A DNA stretch of 64,000 bases from Falsiroseomonas oleicola (GTDB lineage: Bacteria; Pseudomonadota; Alphaproteobacteria; Acetobacterales; Acetobacteraceae). The position numbers and the translations under genes are program-made. Below, piece after piece: positions 52,769 to 61,964 of this stretch. The first letter of the stretch is position 1. Each line of letters begins with the position of its first letter. Location: positions 122,197 to 186,196 of the forward strand of contig NZ_JAERQM010000004.1 of assembly GCF_019029495.1 (NCBI RefSeq), in the 5' to 3' direction. The notes under the pieces are model-generated. The model was not told where the DNA came from, ran no database searches, and saw nothing but the letters and a program-made list of their open reading frames with translations.

Positions 52769-53551
52769 CTACCCTTGCGTCAACGCGCCCTCCAGCAGGG
52801 GAATCGGGCCGATCCCCGGCAGGTTCCGGAAGGGCAGGCCATAGACCCGTTCCAGCAAGGCCGGGTGCAGCGCTTCCTCCGGCGGGCCGCAGGCGATCAG
52901 CCGGCCGGCTTCCAGCAGTGCCACCCGGTCCGCGACGAAGGCCGCTTCCTGCAGATCATGCAGCACCACCAGCACGGCCAGGCCCCGCCCGGCCAGCCGG
53001 CGCAGCAGCCGCAGCAGCGCGGCGCGGTGGCCGGCATCCAGGCTGGCGGTGGGTTCGTCCAGCATCAGCGCGGCGGGCATGCCCGCGCCATCGAGCTGCG
53101 CCAAGGCGCGCGCCAGATGCACCCGCTGCCGCTCGCCGCCTGAAAGCGTCGCATGGGCGCGGGGAGCGAGATGCGCCACATTGGCCTCGGCCAGGGCCGC
53201 GGCGATCGCCTGCTCGTCCCGGGCGCGTTCCGGGCTGCCATGCCAGGGCAGGCGGCCCAGCGCGACCACGGCCTGGGCCAGCATCGGGAAGGCGACGCCG
53301 ACATGCTGGCCGAGCACGGCGCGGCGTCGCGCCAGGTCGCGCGGATGCCAGTCGCCGAGCGTCTTGCCCTCCAGCCGCGCCGTGCCGGCGGAGCAGGCCA
53401 TCTCCCCCGCCAGGATCTTTAGCAATGTGGATTTGCCGGCGCCGTTCGGGCCGGCCAGGACCAGGACCTCGCCCGGGCGCAGCTCCAGCGAGACGTCGCT
53501 GAGCAAGGGGCGGCCGCCGGCCCGGAAGCCGATGCCCTCGGCCGCGATCAT
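52769..53551 (-). CDS. hmuV: Heme ABC transporter ATP-binding protein
   Basis: A 260-residue ATPase that powers heme import across the inner membrane. Walker A GPNGAGKSTLL, Q loop LGQHVGVAFPM, signature LSGGERQRVHLARAL, Walker B ALMLDEPTASLD and switch His LHDLQEA are all present. The ATG at 53551 overlaps the permease stop (ATGA), which sets the start. Last gene of the heme operon. Confidence 0.95.
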   Translation of the reverse strand: MIAAEGIGFRAGGRPLLSDVSLELRPGEVLVLAGPNGAGKSTLLKILAGEMACSAGTARLEGKTLGDWHPRDLARRRAVLGQHVGVAFPMLAQAVVALGRLPWHGSPERARDEQAIAAALAEANVAHLAPRAHATLSGGERQRVHLARALAQLDGAGMPAALMLDEPTASLDAGHRAALLRLLRRLAGRGLAVLVVLHDLQEAAFVADRVALLEAGRLIACGPPEEALHPALLERVYGLPFRNLPGIGPIPLLEGALTQG

Positions 53552-54627
53552 GCCACGCCTCCCGCGCGTCTGCGCAGCAGCCACAGGAAGAAGGGTGCGC
53601 CCAGCAAGGCGGTGACGACGCCCACGGGCAGTTCCGCCGGCGCCGCCAGGCTGCGCGCGGCCAGGTCCGCCAGCACCAGCAGCGCGGCGCCCAGCAGCGC
53701 CGAGCCCGGCAGCACGATGCGGTGGCCGGAACCGAAGCCGAGGCGCAGCAGATGCGGCACCACCAGCCCGACGAAGCCGATCAGCCCGGTGAAGGCGACC
53801 CCCGCCGCGACCGCGATGGCGGCCAGCGTCACGGCGATGCGCTTCACCACCTCCACTTTCTGGCCGAGATGGAAGGCCTCCGCCTCGCCCAGCAACAGGG
53901 CATCCAGCGGCCGGGCCAAAGCGATCAGGCCCAGCGTCGGCAGCCCGACCAGGGCGGCCACCACCGGCACCTGTTCCCAGCGCGACCCGGCCAGGCTGCC
54001 CAGGGTCCAGAAGGTGATGTCGCGCACCTGGCGGTCATCGGCGGTGAAGATCAGCAGGCCGGTCAGCGCCCCGGCCAGCGCATTCACCGCGACGCCGGCC
54101 AGCAGCAGCGTGGCCACGCCGGTCACGCCGCCGACCGTGCCGAGTCGCGTCATCAGCAGCGTCGCCGCCAGCCCGCCGATGAAGGCCGCCAGCGGCAGCA
54201 TCCAAAGCCCGAGCGCGCCGGCCGCGGCGCCGAAGACGGTCGCGCCGAAGACGATGGCGGCGACGGCGGCCAGCGCCGCGCCGGCCGAGACGCCGATCAA
54301 CCCGGGATCGGCCAGCGGATTGCGGAAGAGCCCCTGCATCGCCGCCCCGGCCGCGCCCAGCCCGGCGCCGATCAGCGCCGCCATCAGCACGCGCGGCGCG
54401 CGGATCACGCCCAGCACGGCCGCATCGCGGCGAAACGCATCCGGCAGCGGCGCGAGGCCCAGAAAATCCGCCAGCACCGCGCCCAGCCCGCCGGGGGAGA
54501 TGCGGGCCGGGCCGAACAGCACGCCGGCCGCCATGGCCGCCATAAGAAGGACCGCGCCGCCCAGCAGGATCAGGGTCGGGCGATCCGCCAACCGCCGCTG
54601 CGGCGGCGCGATGCGGGCGATATGCAT
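53548..54627 (-). CDS. hmuU: Heme ABC transporter permease (FecCD family)
   Basis: A 359-residue inner-membrane permease with about ten helices. Family motifs include LPDAFRRDAAVLGVIRAPRVLMA, GAALGAAGAAMQGLFRNPLADP, and GFVGLVVPHLLRL near residue 265, which contacts the ATPase. The ATG at 54627 shares one base with the hmuT stop (TGATG), and a GTG at 54630 is the alternative. Confidence 0.95.
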   Translation of the reverse strand: MHIARIAPPQRRLADRPTLILLGGAVLLMAAMAAGVLFGPARISPGGLGAVLADFLGLAPLPDAFRRDAAVLGVIRAPRVLMAALIGAGLGAAGAAMQGLFRNPLADPGLIGVSAGAALAAVAAIVFGATVFGAAAGALGLWMLPLAAFIGGLAATLLMTRLGTVGGVTGVATLLLAGVAVNALAGALTGLLIFTADDRQVRDITFWTLGSLAGSRWEQVPVVAALVGLPTLGLIALARPLDALLLGEAEAFHLGQKVEVVKRIAVTLAAIAVAAGVAFTGLIGFVGLVVPHLLRLGFGSGHRIVLPGSALLGAALLVLADLAARSLAAPAELPVGVVTALLGAPFFLWLLRRRAGGVA

Positions 54628-55493
54628 CACACCCAGTCGCGCCCCGGCAGGGCGGGCAGGTTGGCGGTGGGATGCAGCAGCGCGGCGAGGGCGCGTCGCG
54701 CATGGGCGGCGCGCGGACCGAAGCCGAGAAGATAGGACCCCTCCACTGCGACCACGCGACGGGCGCTGGCGGCGGGCGTCACGGCCAGCGCGGTGGCGCG
54801 CAACACGCCGTCGATGCCGCCGGCCTCAGCCAAAGCATGGTCCATCATGATGATGGCCTCCGGCGCCAGCTGCGCCGCGGATTCGGCGGAAAGCGGGCGG
54901 TAGCCCTGGAAGTCGCGCACGCAGTTCTCGGCGCCGCAGGCCTGGAGCATGGCATCCGCATGGGTGGAACGGCCGGAGACCAGCGGCGCCCCGCGCGCGG
55001 CCGACAGCACGAAGATCGCCCGCAGCGGCCGCAGCGCGGCCAGCGGCGCATCCAGCGCCTGCCAGTCGGCGGCGACCGTCCCCGCCAAAGCGGTCCCGTC
55101 GCGGCCGATGGCCTGCCCGATGCGGATGATCTTGCGGGTCACGGCGTCCAACCCCGCGCCGTCGGGGATCACCGCCATGGGTGCTCCCGCGGCGCGCAGC
55201 ACGGCCAGGGCCTGGGGCGGCCCGGCCTCATCCGACAGCAGCAGCAGGTCGGGGTTCAGCGAGATCAGCCCCTCCGGCGCCAAAGCGCGGAGGTAGCCGA
55301 CCTGCGGCAGGCGACGCGTCGGGGCGGGGAAGGTGCTGGTGCTGTCCACCGCCACCACCTGGTCGCCCGCGCCGAGCGCGAAGACCGTCTCCGTCACCGC
55401 GCCACCGACCGTGACCAGCCGCCTTTCGGCGGCATGGGCGAAGCGGGCGGCTGGCAGGCCGGCCGCCAGACCGAGCAGGGCGCGGCGGCGCAT
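54627..55493 (-). CDS. hmuT: Periplasmic heme-binding protein
   Basis: A 288-residue class III binding protein that hands heme to HmuUV. Signal peptide RRRALLGLAAGLPAARFAHA; mature part RLVTVGGAVTETVFALGAGDQVVAVDST, then RRLPQVGYLRALAPEGLISLNPDLLLLS and a single backbone helix; later GRSTHADAMLQACGAENC. The start overlaps the hmuS stop by one base. Confidence 0.94.
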   Translation of the reverse strand: MRRRALLGLAAGLPAARFAHAAERRLVTVGGAVTETVFALGAGDQVVAVDSTSTFPAPTRRLPQVGYLRALAPEGLISLNPDLLLLSDEAGPPQALAVLRAAGAPMAVIPDGAGLDAVTRKIIRIGQAIGRDGTALAGTVAADWQALDAPLAALRPLRAIFVLSAARGAPLVSGRSTHADAMLQACGAENCVRDFQGYRPLSAESAAQLAPEAIIMMDHALAEAGGIDGVLRATALAVTPAASARRVVAVEGSYLLGFGPRAAHARRALAALLHPTANLPALPGRDWV

Positions 55494-56521
55494 CAGGCGG
55501 CGCGCTCGGAAGGCCAGGGGGTGGTCGCGACCTGGGCCACCAGGGCACGCCAGTCCTCCCGCTCCGGCTGGCCCGGCTTGCGTGCGCCGAAGATCATGGC
55601 GATCACCTCGCCGGCCTCGTCGAGCAGTTCGATGGAGGTGACGTCGCCATCGACGGTGGGCTTCACCACGCGCCAGACCTCGGCCACGCCGGCCTCCCGC
55701 AGATGCAGGTTGAAGTCCGGGTCCAGCACGTTGAACCAGCCGGGGATCGCCAGCAGCTTGGTCACCGGGCCGGTATGGATCTGGATGGCGCTGCGATTGC
55801 CGACGAAGATCATGATCGGCACCTCGCCCGTCGCCGCCGCCTGGAGGGTGGCGGTGGCCACGGAGGGCGGCAGGCGCAGCGCATGGTCGTCGCCGACCAG
55901 GCGGAAGGCCTGGCGACGGTTCGCCTTGTGCTTGCGCAGCATCGGGAAGAAGTCGTGCGTGTCCTTCAGCGCCTGCCAGTCGGCGCGGAGCTGTGGCTGG
56001 TCGACCTCCACCTCCGCCACCGGGGCGGCGGGCTCGGGCGGCGTCATCGGCGGCAAGGCGGCGAGGGGGGCGGTGAACTCCGTCACCAGCGTGTCCCAGG
56101 CCGCCCGGTCGGTCTCCTTGGTCGCGAAGATCTTGTGCGCGGCCGCGCCATCCTTGTCGAAGATCTGGATGGAGGGACGTTCCCCGCCCAGCGCATAGGC
56201 ATGCGCCCATTGGCCGGGGAACAGGCGCAGGTCGATGTCGGGACCCAGCACCAGGATATGGCCGGGGCCGGCGGAGACATCGACGAAGGCGCCATGCCGC
56301 TCATGCACCGCATGTTCGTTGCGGGTCAGCGCCATGATCCGGCCGAGGCGCGGCAAGGCGGCGAACAGCGCGCCCCAGTCGTTCTTCAGCGGGGTCGCGG
56401 TGCCGGTGGCACCGCAGGCGACCAGCGCCGCTTCCGTCGTGCCGAGGCGCTGCGCGGCATCCCGCGCGCGCACCGGGCCTGACCGCAGCAATTCGGCGTG
56501 GCGTTCAAGAAGGCTCGGCAT
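55493..56521 (-). CDS. hmuS: Heme-degrading/trafficking factor HmuS
   Basis: A 342-residue cytosolic heme-binding protein made of two similar halves (ChuX/HemS fold). In the first half RNEHAVHERHGAF carries the likely axial His; in the second half NRSAIQIHTGPVTKL matches it. It takes heme from the importer and assists its breakdown. It is shorter at the N terminus than some homologues but complete. Lies between the receptor and hmuT. Confidence 0.92.
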   Translation of the reverse strand: MPSLLERHAELLRSGPVRARDAAQRLGTTEAALVACGATGTATPLKNDWGALFAALPRLGRIMALTRNEHAVHERHGAFVDVSAGPGHILVLGPDIDLRLFPGQWAHAYALGGERPSIQIFDKDGAAAHKIFATKETDRAAWDTLVTEFTAPLAALPPMTPPEPAAPVAEVEVDQPQLRADWQALKDTHDFFPMLRKHKANRRQAFRLVGDDHALRLPPSVATATLQAAATGEVPIMIFVGNRSAIQIHTGPVTKLLAIPGWFNVLDPDFNLHLREAGVAEVWRVVKPTVDGDVTSIELLDEAGEVIAMIFGARKPGQPEREDWRALVAQVATTPWPSERAA

Positions 56522-56539
56522 CTCTAGGATTCCTTCCGG

Positions 56540-58549
56540 TCAGAAGCTGACGCGCAGCGCGCCACGGATGTTGCGGCCGACTTCGTAGAAGGCGGGCACG
56601 GGATCGCTGTTCCAGTTGGACCGGCGGTAGGGCTGGTCGAACAGGTTGTCGACGGCCAGGGAGAGGCGGACATTCGGCGCGAAGTTCGGCGTCCAGGAGG
56701 TGAACAGGTCCACCAGCCCGTAGCCCGAGGTCTGCTGCGCCACGCCTGCCACATTCGGCGCGCGGTCCTGTTCCGCCGTCGCGGTGATGCGCCCGCCGAC
56801 CGTCACGCCATGTTCCAGGAAGCGGTAGCCGCCGGAGAGGGTGACGCGATGTGCCGGGATGGAGGCCAGCGGCTGGTCGGTGACGCGGTTGTCGCCCTTC
56901 AGCGCCGCGGCGCCGATGCCGGCATACCAGATGCCCGCATCATACTGCACCTCGCCCTCCACACCCTCGATCCGCGCCTCCGCGACATTGGCGGAGACGG
57001 TGGTGCTGCGCAGCACGGTCTGCTCGATGAAGTCGTCGACGTCGTTGCGGAAGGCGGCGACGCGGATGCGCAGGCGGTCGCCGCCGGCGAAGACATCCGA
57101 GAAGCGCAGGTTCACACCCACTTCCTTGTTGCGCGAGACTTCGGGACGCAGGTTCGGATTGGCGACGAAGTTGTTGCCCGGGAAGTGCTGCCCGCCGACG
57201 TACAGTTCCGTCAGCGATGGCGCGCGAAAACCCTCCGCATAGCTGACATAGGGCTGCAGCCAGGGGGTGACCTGCCAGGCGAGGGAAACGCGCGGGGAGG
57301 CGCGTTCCGAATCGCGGTCGTTCAGCCCGTTCGGGCTTTCCTGCTCGAAGCGGTCCAGGCGCACGCCCGGCGTCAGGGTGAAATTGCCGAAGCCGATCTC
57401 ATCCTGGATGAAGAAGGCGGTGATGGACTGCTGGGCGGAGGGGAATTGCGGGCGGGACACGCCATTGGCGCGGCCTTCCTGCTCATCCGTATAGATCTCC
57501 GTGCCGAAGGTCAGGGCATGGCGGGTCGGGCCGAGCGAGAAGCGGGAGGTGTTCTGCGCATCGACACCGACCGTCGTCAGCTCCGTCCGGTCCCGCACCC
57601 TGGCGCCGGTCAGGCGCTGCTCGGTCAGGTCGACATGGGTGCGGTAGACGATGACCTGCGGGTTGAACAGCGGATTGGCCGGATCCTCGTAGGACCAGCG
57701 GAAGGACAGGTTTTCCGAGACGGTGTCGCGGTCGGTGATGCCCGTGGTCGTCGCCGTATTGGCCGAGATCGGGATCTGGTGGTCGTCGCGGAAGCGCAGC
57801 GCCGAGATCTGGAAGCTGTGATGGCCGGGGGTCCAGCCGAGTTTGCCGAGCAGCGACGTCGCATTGTCCCCGGTATAGGGAATGGTGTTCCCCGCGCCAT
57901 CGGTGAAGTTGTTGTTGGTGAAGCCGGCCACGGCGCCAAGGATCGAGAAATCACCGGCGCGGGCGCCGAGCGCCAGGCTGCCGCGCGGGCCGCTGCCCTG
58001 GCTCTGCCAGCCGGCGCCCAGCGTGCCGCCGAAGGCCGCACCTGGCTGGAGGATGTCATCCACCTCGATGGTGCGGAGCGAGATGGCGCCGCCGAGCGCG
58101 CCGGAGCCATAGAGGGTGGAGGCCGGGCCGCGCAGCACCTCCACCTGCCGCAGCAGGTCCGGGTCCACGAAGGTGCGGCCGCGATGGCCGGCATTGAAGT
58201 TGTTCCGCGCGCCATCGGTGCGCAGCACGATGCGCTCATCGCCCAGGCCGCGGATGATGGGCTGCATGGCGGTGGTGCGCGGCACGCCGGAGGTCTCGAC
58301 CCCGGGGATGTCGCGGATCAGGTCCATGACGCTGCGCGCGTCACGACGCTCGATCTCCTCCCGCCCGATCACCGTCACCGGCGCGGCGACATCGCCGGAG
58401 ACGGCGCGGGTGCGGGTGGCCGTGGTGGTCACGGCATCGAGGGGGGTGACGGCGGTGGTGGTTCCGCCCGTCTGGGCCATGGCCGGGGCGGCGGCGAGGG
58501 CAAGGATGGCGGCGGTGAGCTGGGCACTAGCCTGGCGGCGGTCAGCCAT
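56540..58549 (-). CDS. hmuR: TonB-dependent heme/hemoglobin receptor
   Basis: A 669-residue outer-membrane receptor. Signal peptide at 1-26 (LTAAILALAAAPAMAQ). The plug (about 30-170) holds DAVTTTATRTR as a TonB-box region, GVETSGVPRTTAMQPIIRGLGDERIVLRTDG and VEVLRGPASTLYGSGALGG. A 22-strand barrel follows, with the FRAPSLTELYVGG box and NLRPE typical of heme receptors, and ends VRGALRVSF-like with terminal Phe. The ATG at 58549 follows GGAG. Confidence 0.94.
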   Translation of the reverse strand: MADRRQASAQLTAAILALAAAPAMAQTGGTTTAVTPLDAVTTTATRTRAVSGDVAAPVTVIGREEIERRDARSVMDLIRDIPGVETSGVPRTTAMQPIIRGLGDERIVLRTDGARNNFNAGHRGRTFVDPDLLRQVEVLRGPASTLYGSGALGGAISLRTIEVDDILQPGAAFGGTLGAGWQSQGSGPRGSLALGARAGDFSILGAVAGFTNNNFTDGAGNTIPYTGDNATSLLGKLGWTPGHHSFQISALRFRDDHQIPISANTATTTGITDRDTVSENLSFRWSYEDPANPLFNPQVIVYRTHVDLTEQRLTGARVRDRTELTTVGVDAQNTSRFSLGPTRHALTFGTEIYTDEQEGRANGVSRPQFPSAQQSITAFFIQDEIGFGNFTLTPGVRLDRFEQESPNGLNDRDSERASPRVSLAWQVTPWLQPYVSYAEGFRAPSLTELYVGGQHFPGNNFVANPNLRPEVSRNKEVGVNLRFSDVFAGGDRLRIRVAAFRNDVDDFIEQTVLRSTTVSANVAEARIEGVEGEVQYDAGIWYAGIGAAALKGDNRVTDQPLASIPAHRVTLSGGYRFLEHGVTVGGRITATAEQDRAPNVAGVAQQTSGYGLVDLFTSWTPNFAPNVRLSLAVDNLFDQPYRRSNWNSDPVPAFYEVGRNIRGALRVSF

Positions 58550-58644
58550 GGGGCACTCCGAGGAGGTGATTCGGGGCCTGGCTGGCTGGCGCACGCGCCC
58601 CCGGTGGAGGGGGCTCGCGATGGCTGGCTCGGCAGTGGGGGCGG

Positions 58645-58806
58645 TTACTTGGTGAGGATCAGCTTGTCGTTGCTGGTCAGCCGAAGGCGATAGGTCTCGC
58701 CGTGATGCAGGATCAGCAGCTCCCGCGCACCTTGCAGGAGATCGGAACTCGGGACCTTGGGCAGCGTCAGCGACGCGTCCCGGGTCACAGTGACTTGTTC
58801 GGACAT
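58645..58806 (-). CDS. hemP: Hemin uptake protein HemP/HmuP
   Basis: A 53-residue protein typical of HemP: SSDLLQGARELLILHHGETYRLRLTSNDKLILTK is the whole family signature region (positions ~20-53). In Rhizobium and Bradyrhizobium relatives HmuP is needed for expression of the heme receptor, acting with Irr. It lies at the head of the heme operon, 95 bases before the receptor. An upstream in-frame ATG (58839) is less likely. Confidence 0.93.
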   Translation of the reverse strand: MSEQVTVTRDASLTLPKVPSSDLLQGARELLILHHGETYRLRLTSNDKLILTK

Positions 58807-58844
58807 GCGATGGCCCACCGGAACTGTGTGAACCACCAACTACA

Positions 58845-58863
58845 GCAATTGAGAGTCATTCGC
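58845..58863 (-). promoter_or_regulatory. Fur-like box upstream of hemP
   Basis: On the minus strand GCGAATGACTCTCAATTGC matches the classical 19-base Fur site at 11 positions, including the AATGA...TCA core. It lies 39 bases before hemP, where an iron-responsive repressor would block the heme operon. Whether Fur, Mur or Irr binds is not known. Confidence 0.6.
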
Positions 58864-58929
58864 AATATCGCCGCGCACAAAGTATGAGGGCCGCCATTGC
58901 TGGCGGCCCCAAAGGCACGGCCCGGGAAT

Positions 58930-59280
58930 TCAGGCCCCGCGCGGCCCGCGCGGACGGCCCCGGCGGATGACCTGCGCGCCGCGCCCGCCGCGGCTTTCCG
59001 CCGCCAGCGCCAGGGTGGCCGAGGCATCGGCGGCCTCGGCCTCCTGCAGGGTCTCGGCAACCGGCGCCGTGACCTCGCCCGGGGCAGTGCCGAGCATCGG
59101 GGTCAGCGTGCCATGCGTCTCGTAGAAGCCGCTATCGGCGCGCTGGGCCAGATGCGGCACGCCGTCGATGCGGAAGATGCGCCGCTGCATGGTGAGACGA
59201 GCCACCTGATCCTCGGTGGCGGGGAGAAAGGCGCAACCCGCCGCGCGGGCTGCCCTGACCTGGTCGGGGGAAAGATCCAT
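58930..59280 (-). CDS. Hypothetical protein, 116 residues
   Basis: A soluble protein starting MDLSPDQVRAARAAGCAFLP. The C terminus is basic, with several RGRPRGPRG-like residues. The middle contains RIFRIDGVPHLAQRADSGFYETHG. No family recognised. It follows the LysR gene by ten bases on the same strand and may be cotranscribed with it. Confidence 0.6.
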   Translation of the reverse strand: MDLSPDQVRAARAAGCAFLPATEDQVARLTMQRRIFRIDGVPHLAQRADSGFYETHGTLTPMLGTAPGEVTAPVAETLQEAEAADASATLALAAESRGGRGAQVIRRGRPRGPRGA

Positions 59281-59290
59281 GCCGGGCGGG

Positions 59291-60238
59291 TTAGCGCATC
59301 TGCCCGGCTTTGTCTTCCGGGCTCGCCACCTGTTGCGCGTCGCCGAGTGGAAAGAGGCCCCCGGCCAGGGCCAATGCGAGCCTGGTCACCTCGCTTTCCC
59401 GCTCCGCATGCCAGGCCAGCGCCACGCCGACCGCCTGGATCGGCCCGGCGAGGTCACGGAAGGCGACGCCCGGCGGGCGCAGCCGGGCCATGCCGGCCGA
59501 GACCAGCGCCACGCCGAGTCCCGCCGCCACGAAGCCGAGCTGGGCCATGGCGGAGCCCACCTCCCGCTCCGCCCGCGGCGCGAATCCGGCGGCACGGCAG
59601 GCGGCGACCATGGCGTCCGAATAGGCCGGGCTGATGGCGCGCGGCAGAACCAGCATCGGCTCATCCGCCAGCGCCGAGAGGTCGAGCGGTCCCGCGCCGG
59701 CGGCCAGCGGATGCGCGGCGGGCAGGGCGGCGGCCAGCACATCCGGCCCCAGGCTGTGCAGGCGGATCGGGTGGCGGTCCTGGTCCAGGCGCAATAGTGC
59801 CAGGTCCACCTCGCCCCGCCGCAGCGCCTCCACCGCATCGGCCGTGTCCATCTCCCGCACCGCGATGGCGGAGGAGGGGCGGGCGGCCTGCAACCCGCGC
59901 ACCAGCGGCGGCAGGTAGTCGAACAGGGCGGAGGTGACGCAGGCCAGCGCCACCGGCGCGTGCCGCCCCGCGCGCAATTCGCGGGCGAGCAGTTCGAGCT
60001 GCCCCGCACCCTCCGCCAGCCGCCGCGCCAGCGGCAGCAGCGCCTCCCCGGCCCGGGTCGGGCGGGCGCCCTTGCCGGTGCGGTGCAGAAGCTGCACGCC
60101 GAGTTCGCGTTCCAGCGCCTGGATCTGCGCCGTCAGCGGCGGCTGGGAAATGCCGAGCCGCGCGGCGGCGCGACCGAAATGCCCTTCCTCCGCGACGGCG
60201 AGGAAATGGCCGAGGCGGCGGACCAATCGGAAATCCAT
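59291..60238 (-). CDS. LysR-family transcriptional regulator
   Basis: A 315-residue regulator. The N-terminal winged HTH reads FLAVAEEGHFGRAAARLGISQPPLTAQIQALERELGVQLLHR; the effector domain starts near residue 92 and has the usual two subdomains (VRGLQAARPSSAIAVREMD, AAHPLAAGAGPLDLSALAD). It is divergent from prpD-prpC and probably controls them in response to a propionate-derived signal, and itself through the shared 129-base region. Confidence 0.92.
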   Translation of the reverse strand: MDFRLVRRLGHFLAVAEEGHFGRAAARLGISQPPLTAQIQALERELGVQLLHRTGKGARPTRAGEALLPLARRLAEGAGQLELLARELRAGRHAPVALACVTSALFDYLPPLVRGLQAARPSSAIAVREMDTADAVEALRRGEVDLALLRLDQDRHPIRLHSLGPDVLAAALPAAHPLAAGAGPLDLSALADEPMLVLPRAISPAYSDAMVAACRAAGFAPRAEREVGSAMAQLGFVAAGLGVALVSAGMARLRPPGVAFRDLAGPIQAVGVALAWHAERESEVTRLALALAGGLFPLGDAQQVASPEDKAGQMR

Positions 60239-60252
60239 GTGTCCCGGCCCTC

Positions 60253-60277
60253 ACGCGATACGGAAAGCCTATCGCGT
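60253..60277. promoter_or_regulatory. Dyad operator between the LysR gene and prpD
   Basis: A perfect 8-base inverted repeat, ACGCGATA-(9 bases)-TATCGCGT, lies in the shared region 15 bases from the LysR start. It has the length and symmetry of a LysR recognition site (T-N11-A type spacing) and is the best candidate for autoregulation and prp control. Confidence 0.6.
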
Positions 60278-60367
60278 TGTCACGGCAATCGGAATGGACG
60301 ATGACGGGCATGCGGTCCACAAGAACCGCCCGCCAATTCCGCACGGCACATCCTAAGGACAGAACGC

Positions 60368-61909
60368 ATGAAGATGCATCCGGTGAAGGTCCACCCCTCC
60401 AAGGCCTTGCTCAAGCGCGAGGATCAGCTCGCCTGGAAGATGGCCGGTGTCGCGACGGACAAGGTGGCGGTGCCGAAGGACACCACCGCGATGATCATCA
60501 ACCGGGTCATCGACAATGCCAGCGTGGCGATCGCCGCCATCAACCGCCGCCCCGTCGTCTCCGCCCGCGGCATGGCGCTGGGCCATGCCAAGAAGGCCGG
60601 CGGCGCCACCGTGTTCGGCGTGAAGTCCGGCGCCACCGTCTCCCCCGAATGGGCGGCCTGGGCGAATGGCACGGCGGTGCGTGAGCTCGACATGCACGAC
60701 ACCTTCCTGGCCGCCGACTATTCCCACCCCGGCGACAACATTCCGCCCGTGCTGGCGGTGGCCCAGGCGATGGGCCGGTCCGGCAAGGACCTGGTTCGTG
60801 GCCTGGCCACGGCCTATGAGCTGCATATCAACCTGGTGCGCGCGATCTGCCTGCATGAGCATCGCGTCGACCATATCGCGCATCTCTGCCCCGCGGCGGC
60901 GGCCGGCATCGGCACGCTGCTCGGCCTGAAGCAGGAGGTGGTCTTCCAGTCCATCCAGCAGGCGCTGCACACCTCGGTCAGCTTCCGCCAGTCGCGCAAG
61001 GGCGAGATTTCGTCCTGGAAGGCCTATGCCCCGGCGCATGCCGGCAAGCTGGCGGTGGAAGCCGTGGACCGCTGCATGCGCGGGGAGGGCGCGCCGAGCC
61101 CGATCTATGAAGGCGAGGATTCGGTGATCGCCTGGGTCCTGTCCGGCCGCACGCAGGCCGACAGCAAGGGCCGCAAGACGGTCTTCGACCCCACCTATTA
61201 CGAGGTGCCGCTGCCCGAGACCGGGGAGGGCAAGCGCGCCATCCTCGACAGCTACACCAAGGAGCATTCGGCCGAGTACCAGTCCCAGGCGCTGATCGAC
61301 CTGGCCTTCCGCATGCGGGACCAGATCGAGGACATGGAGGCGATCGAGAAGATCATCATCCATACCTCGCATCATACCCACTACGTGATCGGCACCGGGG
61401 CCAACGACCCGCAGAAGATGGACCCGAAGGCCAGCCGCGAAACGCTGGACCATTCCATCATGTACATCTTCGCCGTCGCCCTTCAGGACGGCAGCTGGCA
61501 CCATGTGGACAGCTATGCGCCGAAGCGCGCTGGCCGCGCCGACACCGTCCGCCTGTGGCACAAGATCGAGACCACGGAAGATCCGGAATGGACCCGGAAG
61601 TACCACTCCCGTGATCCGGAGGAACTGTCCTTCGGCGGCCGCGTCGAAATCCTGATGAAGGACGGCACGAAGCTGGTCGACGAGCTGGGCGTGGCGAATG
61701 CCCATCCGAACGGCGCGAAGCCCTTTGGCCGCGCGCAGTACATCAACAAGTTCCGGATCCTGACCGAGGGCATCATCACCACGCGGGAGCAGAACCGCTT
61801 CCTCGAACTGGTGCAGGACCTGCCGCGCCTGACGGCGGATCAACTGGCCGGGCTGAACGTGGTGCTGCCGGCGGGCACGCTGGCGGAAGCCAAGCCGGGC
61901 ATCTTCTGA
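60368..61909 (+). CDS. prpD: 2-methylcitrate dehydratase, MmgE/PrpD family
   Basis: A 513-residue PrpD-like dehydratase. Signatures: the N-terminal helical domain with [86 protein letters not shown] and, in the second domain, [18 protein letters not shown]. In the methylcitrate cycle it dehydrates 2-methylcitrate. The pairing with a citrate/methylcitrate synthase supports this rather than another MmgE reaction. The methylisocitrate lyase (prpB) is not in the window. Confidence 0.92.
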   Translation: MKMHPVKVHPSKALLKREDQLAWKMAGVATDKVAVPKDTTAMIINRVIDNASVAIAAINRRPVVSARGMALGHAKKAGGATVFGVKSGATVSPEWAAWANGTAVRELDMHDTFLAADYSHPGDNIPPVLAVAQAMGRSGKDLVRGLATAYELHINLVRAICLHEHRVDHIAHLCPAAAAGIGTLLGLKQEVVFQSIQQALHTSVSFRQSRKGEISSWKAYAPAHAGKLAVEAVDRCMRGEGAPSPIYEGEDSVIAWVLSGRTQADSKGRKTVFDPTYYEVPLPETGEGKRAILDSYTKEHSAEYQSQALIDLAFRMRDQIEDMEAIEKIIIHTSHHTHYVIGTGANDPQKMDPKASRETLDHSIMYIFAVALQDGSWHHVDSYAPKRAGRADTVRLWHKIETTEDPEWTRKYHSRDPEELSFGGRVEILMKDGTKLVDELGVANAHPNGAKPFGRAQYINKFRILTEGIITTREQNRFLELVQDLPRLTADQLAGLNVVLPAGTLAEAKPGIF

Positions 61910-61964
61910 TCCTGCCCTGCGGGCGGCACCAGCCGCCCGCGACCCCAGTACCGGGAGCGAAAGC

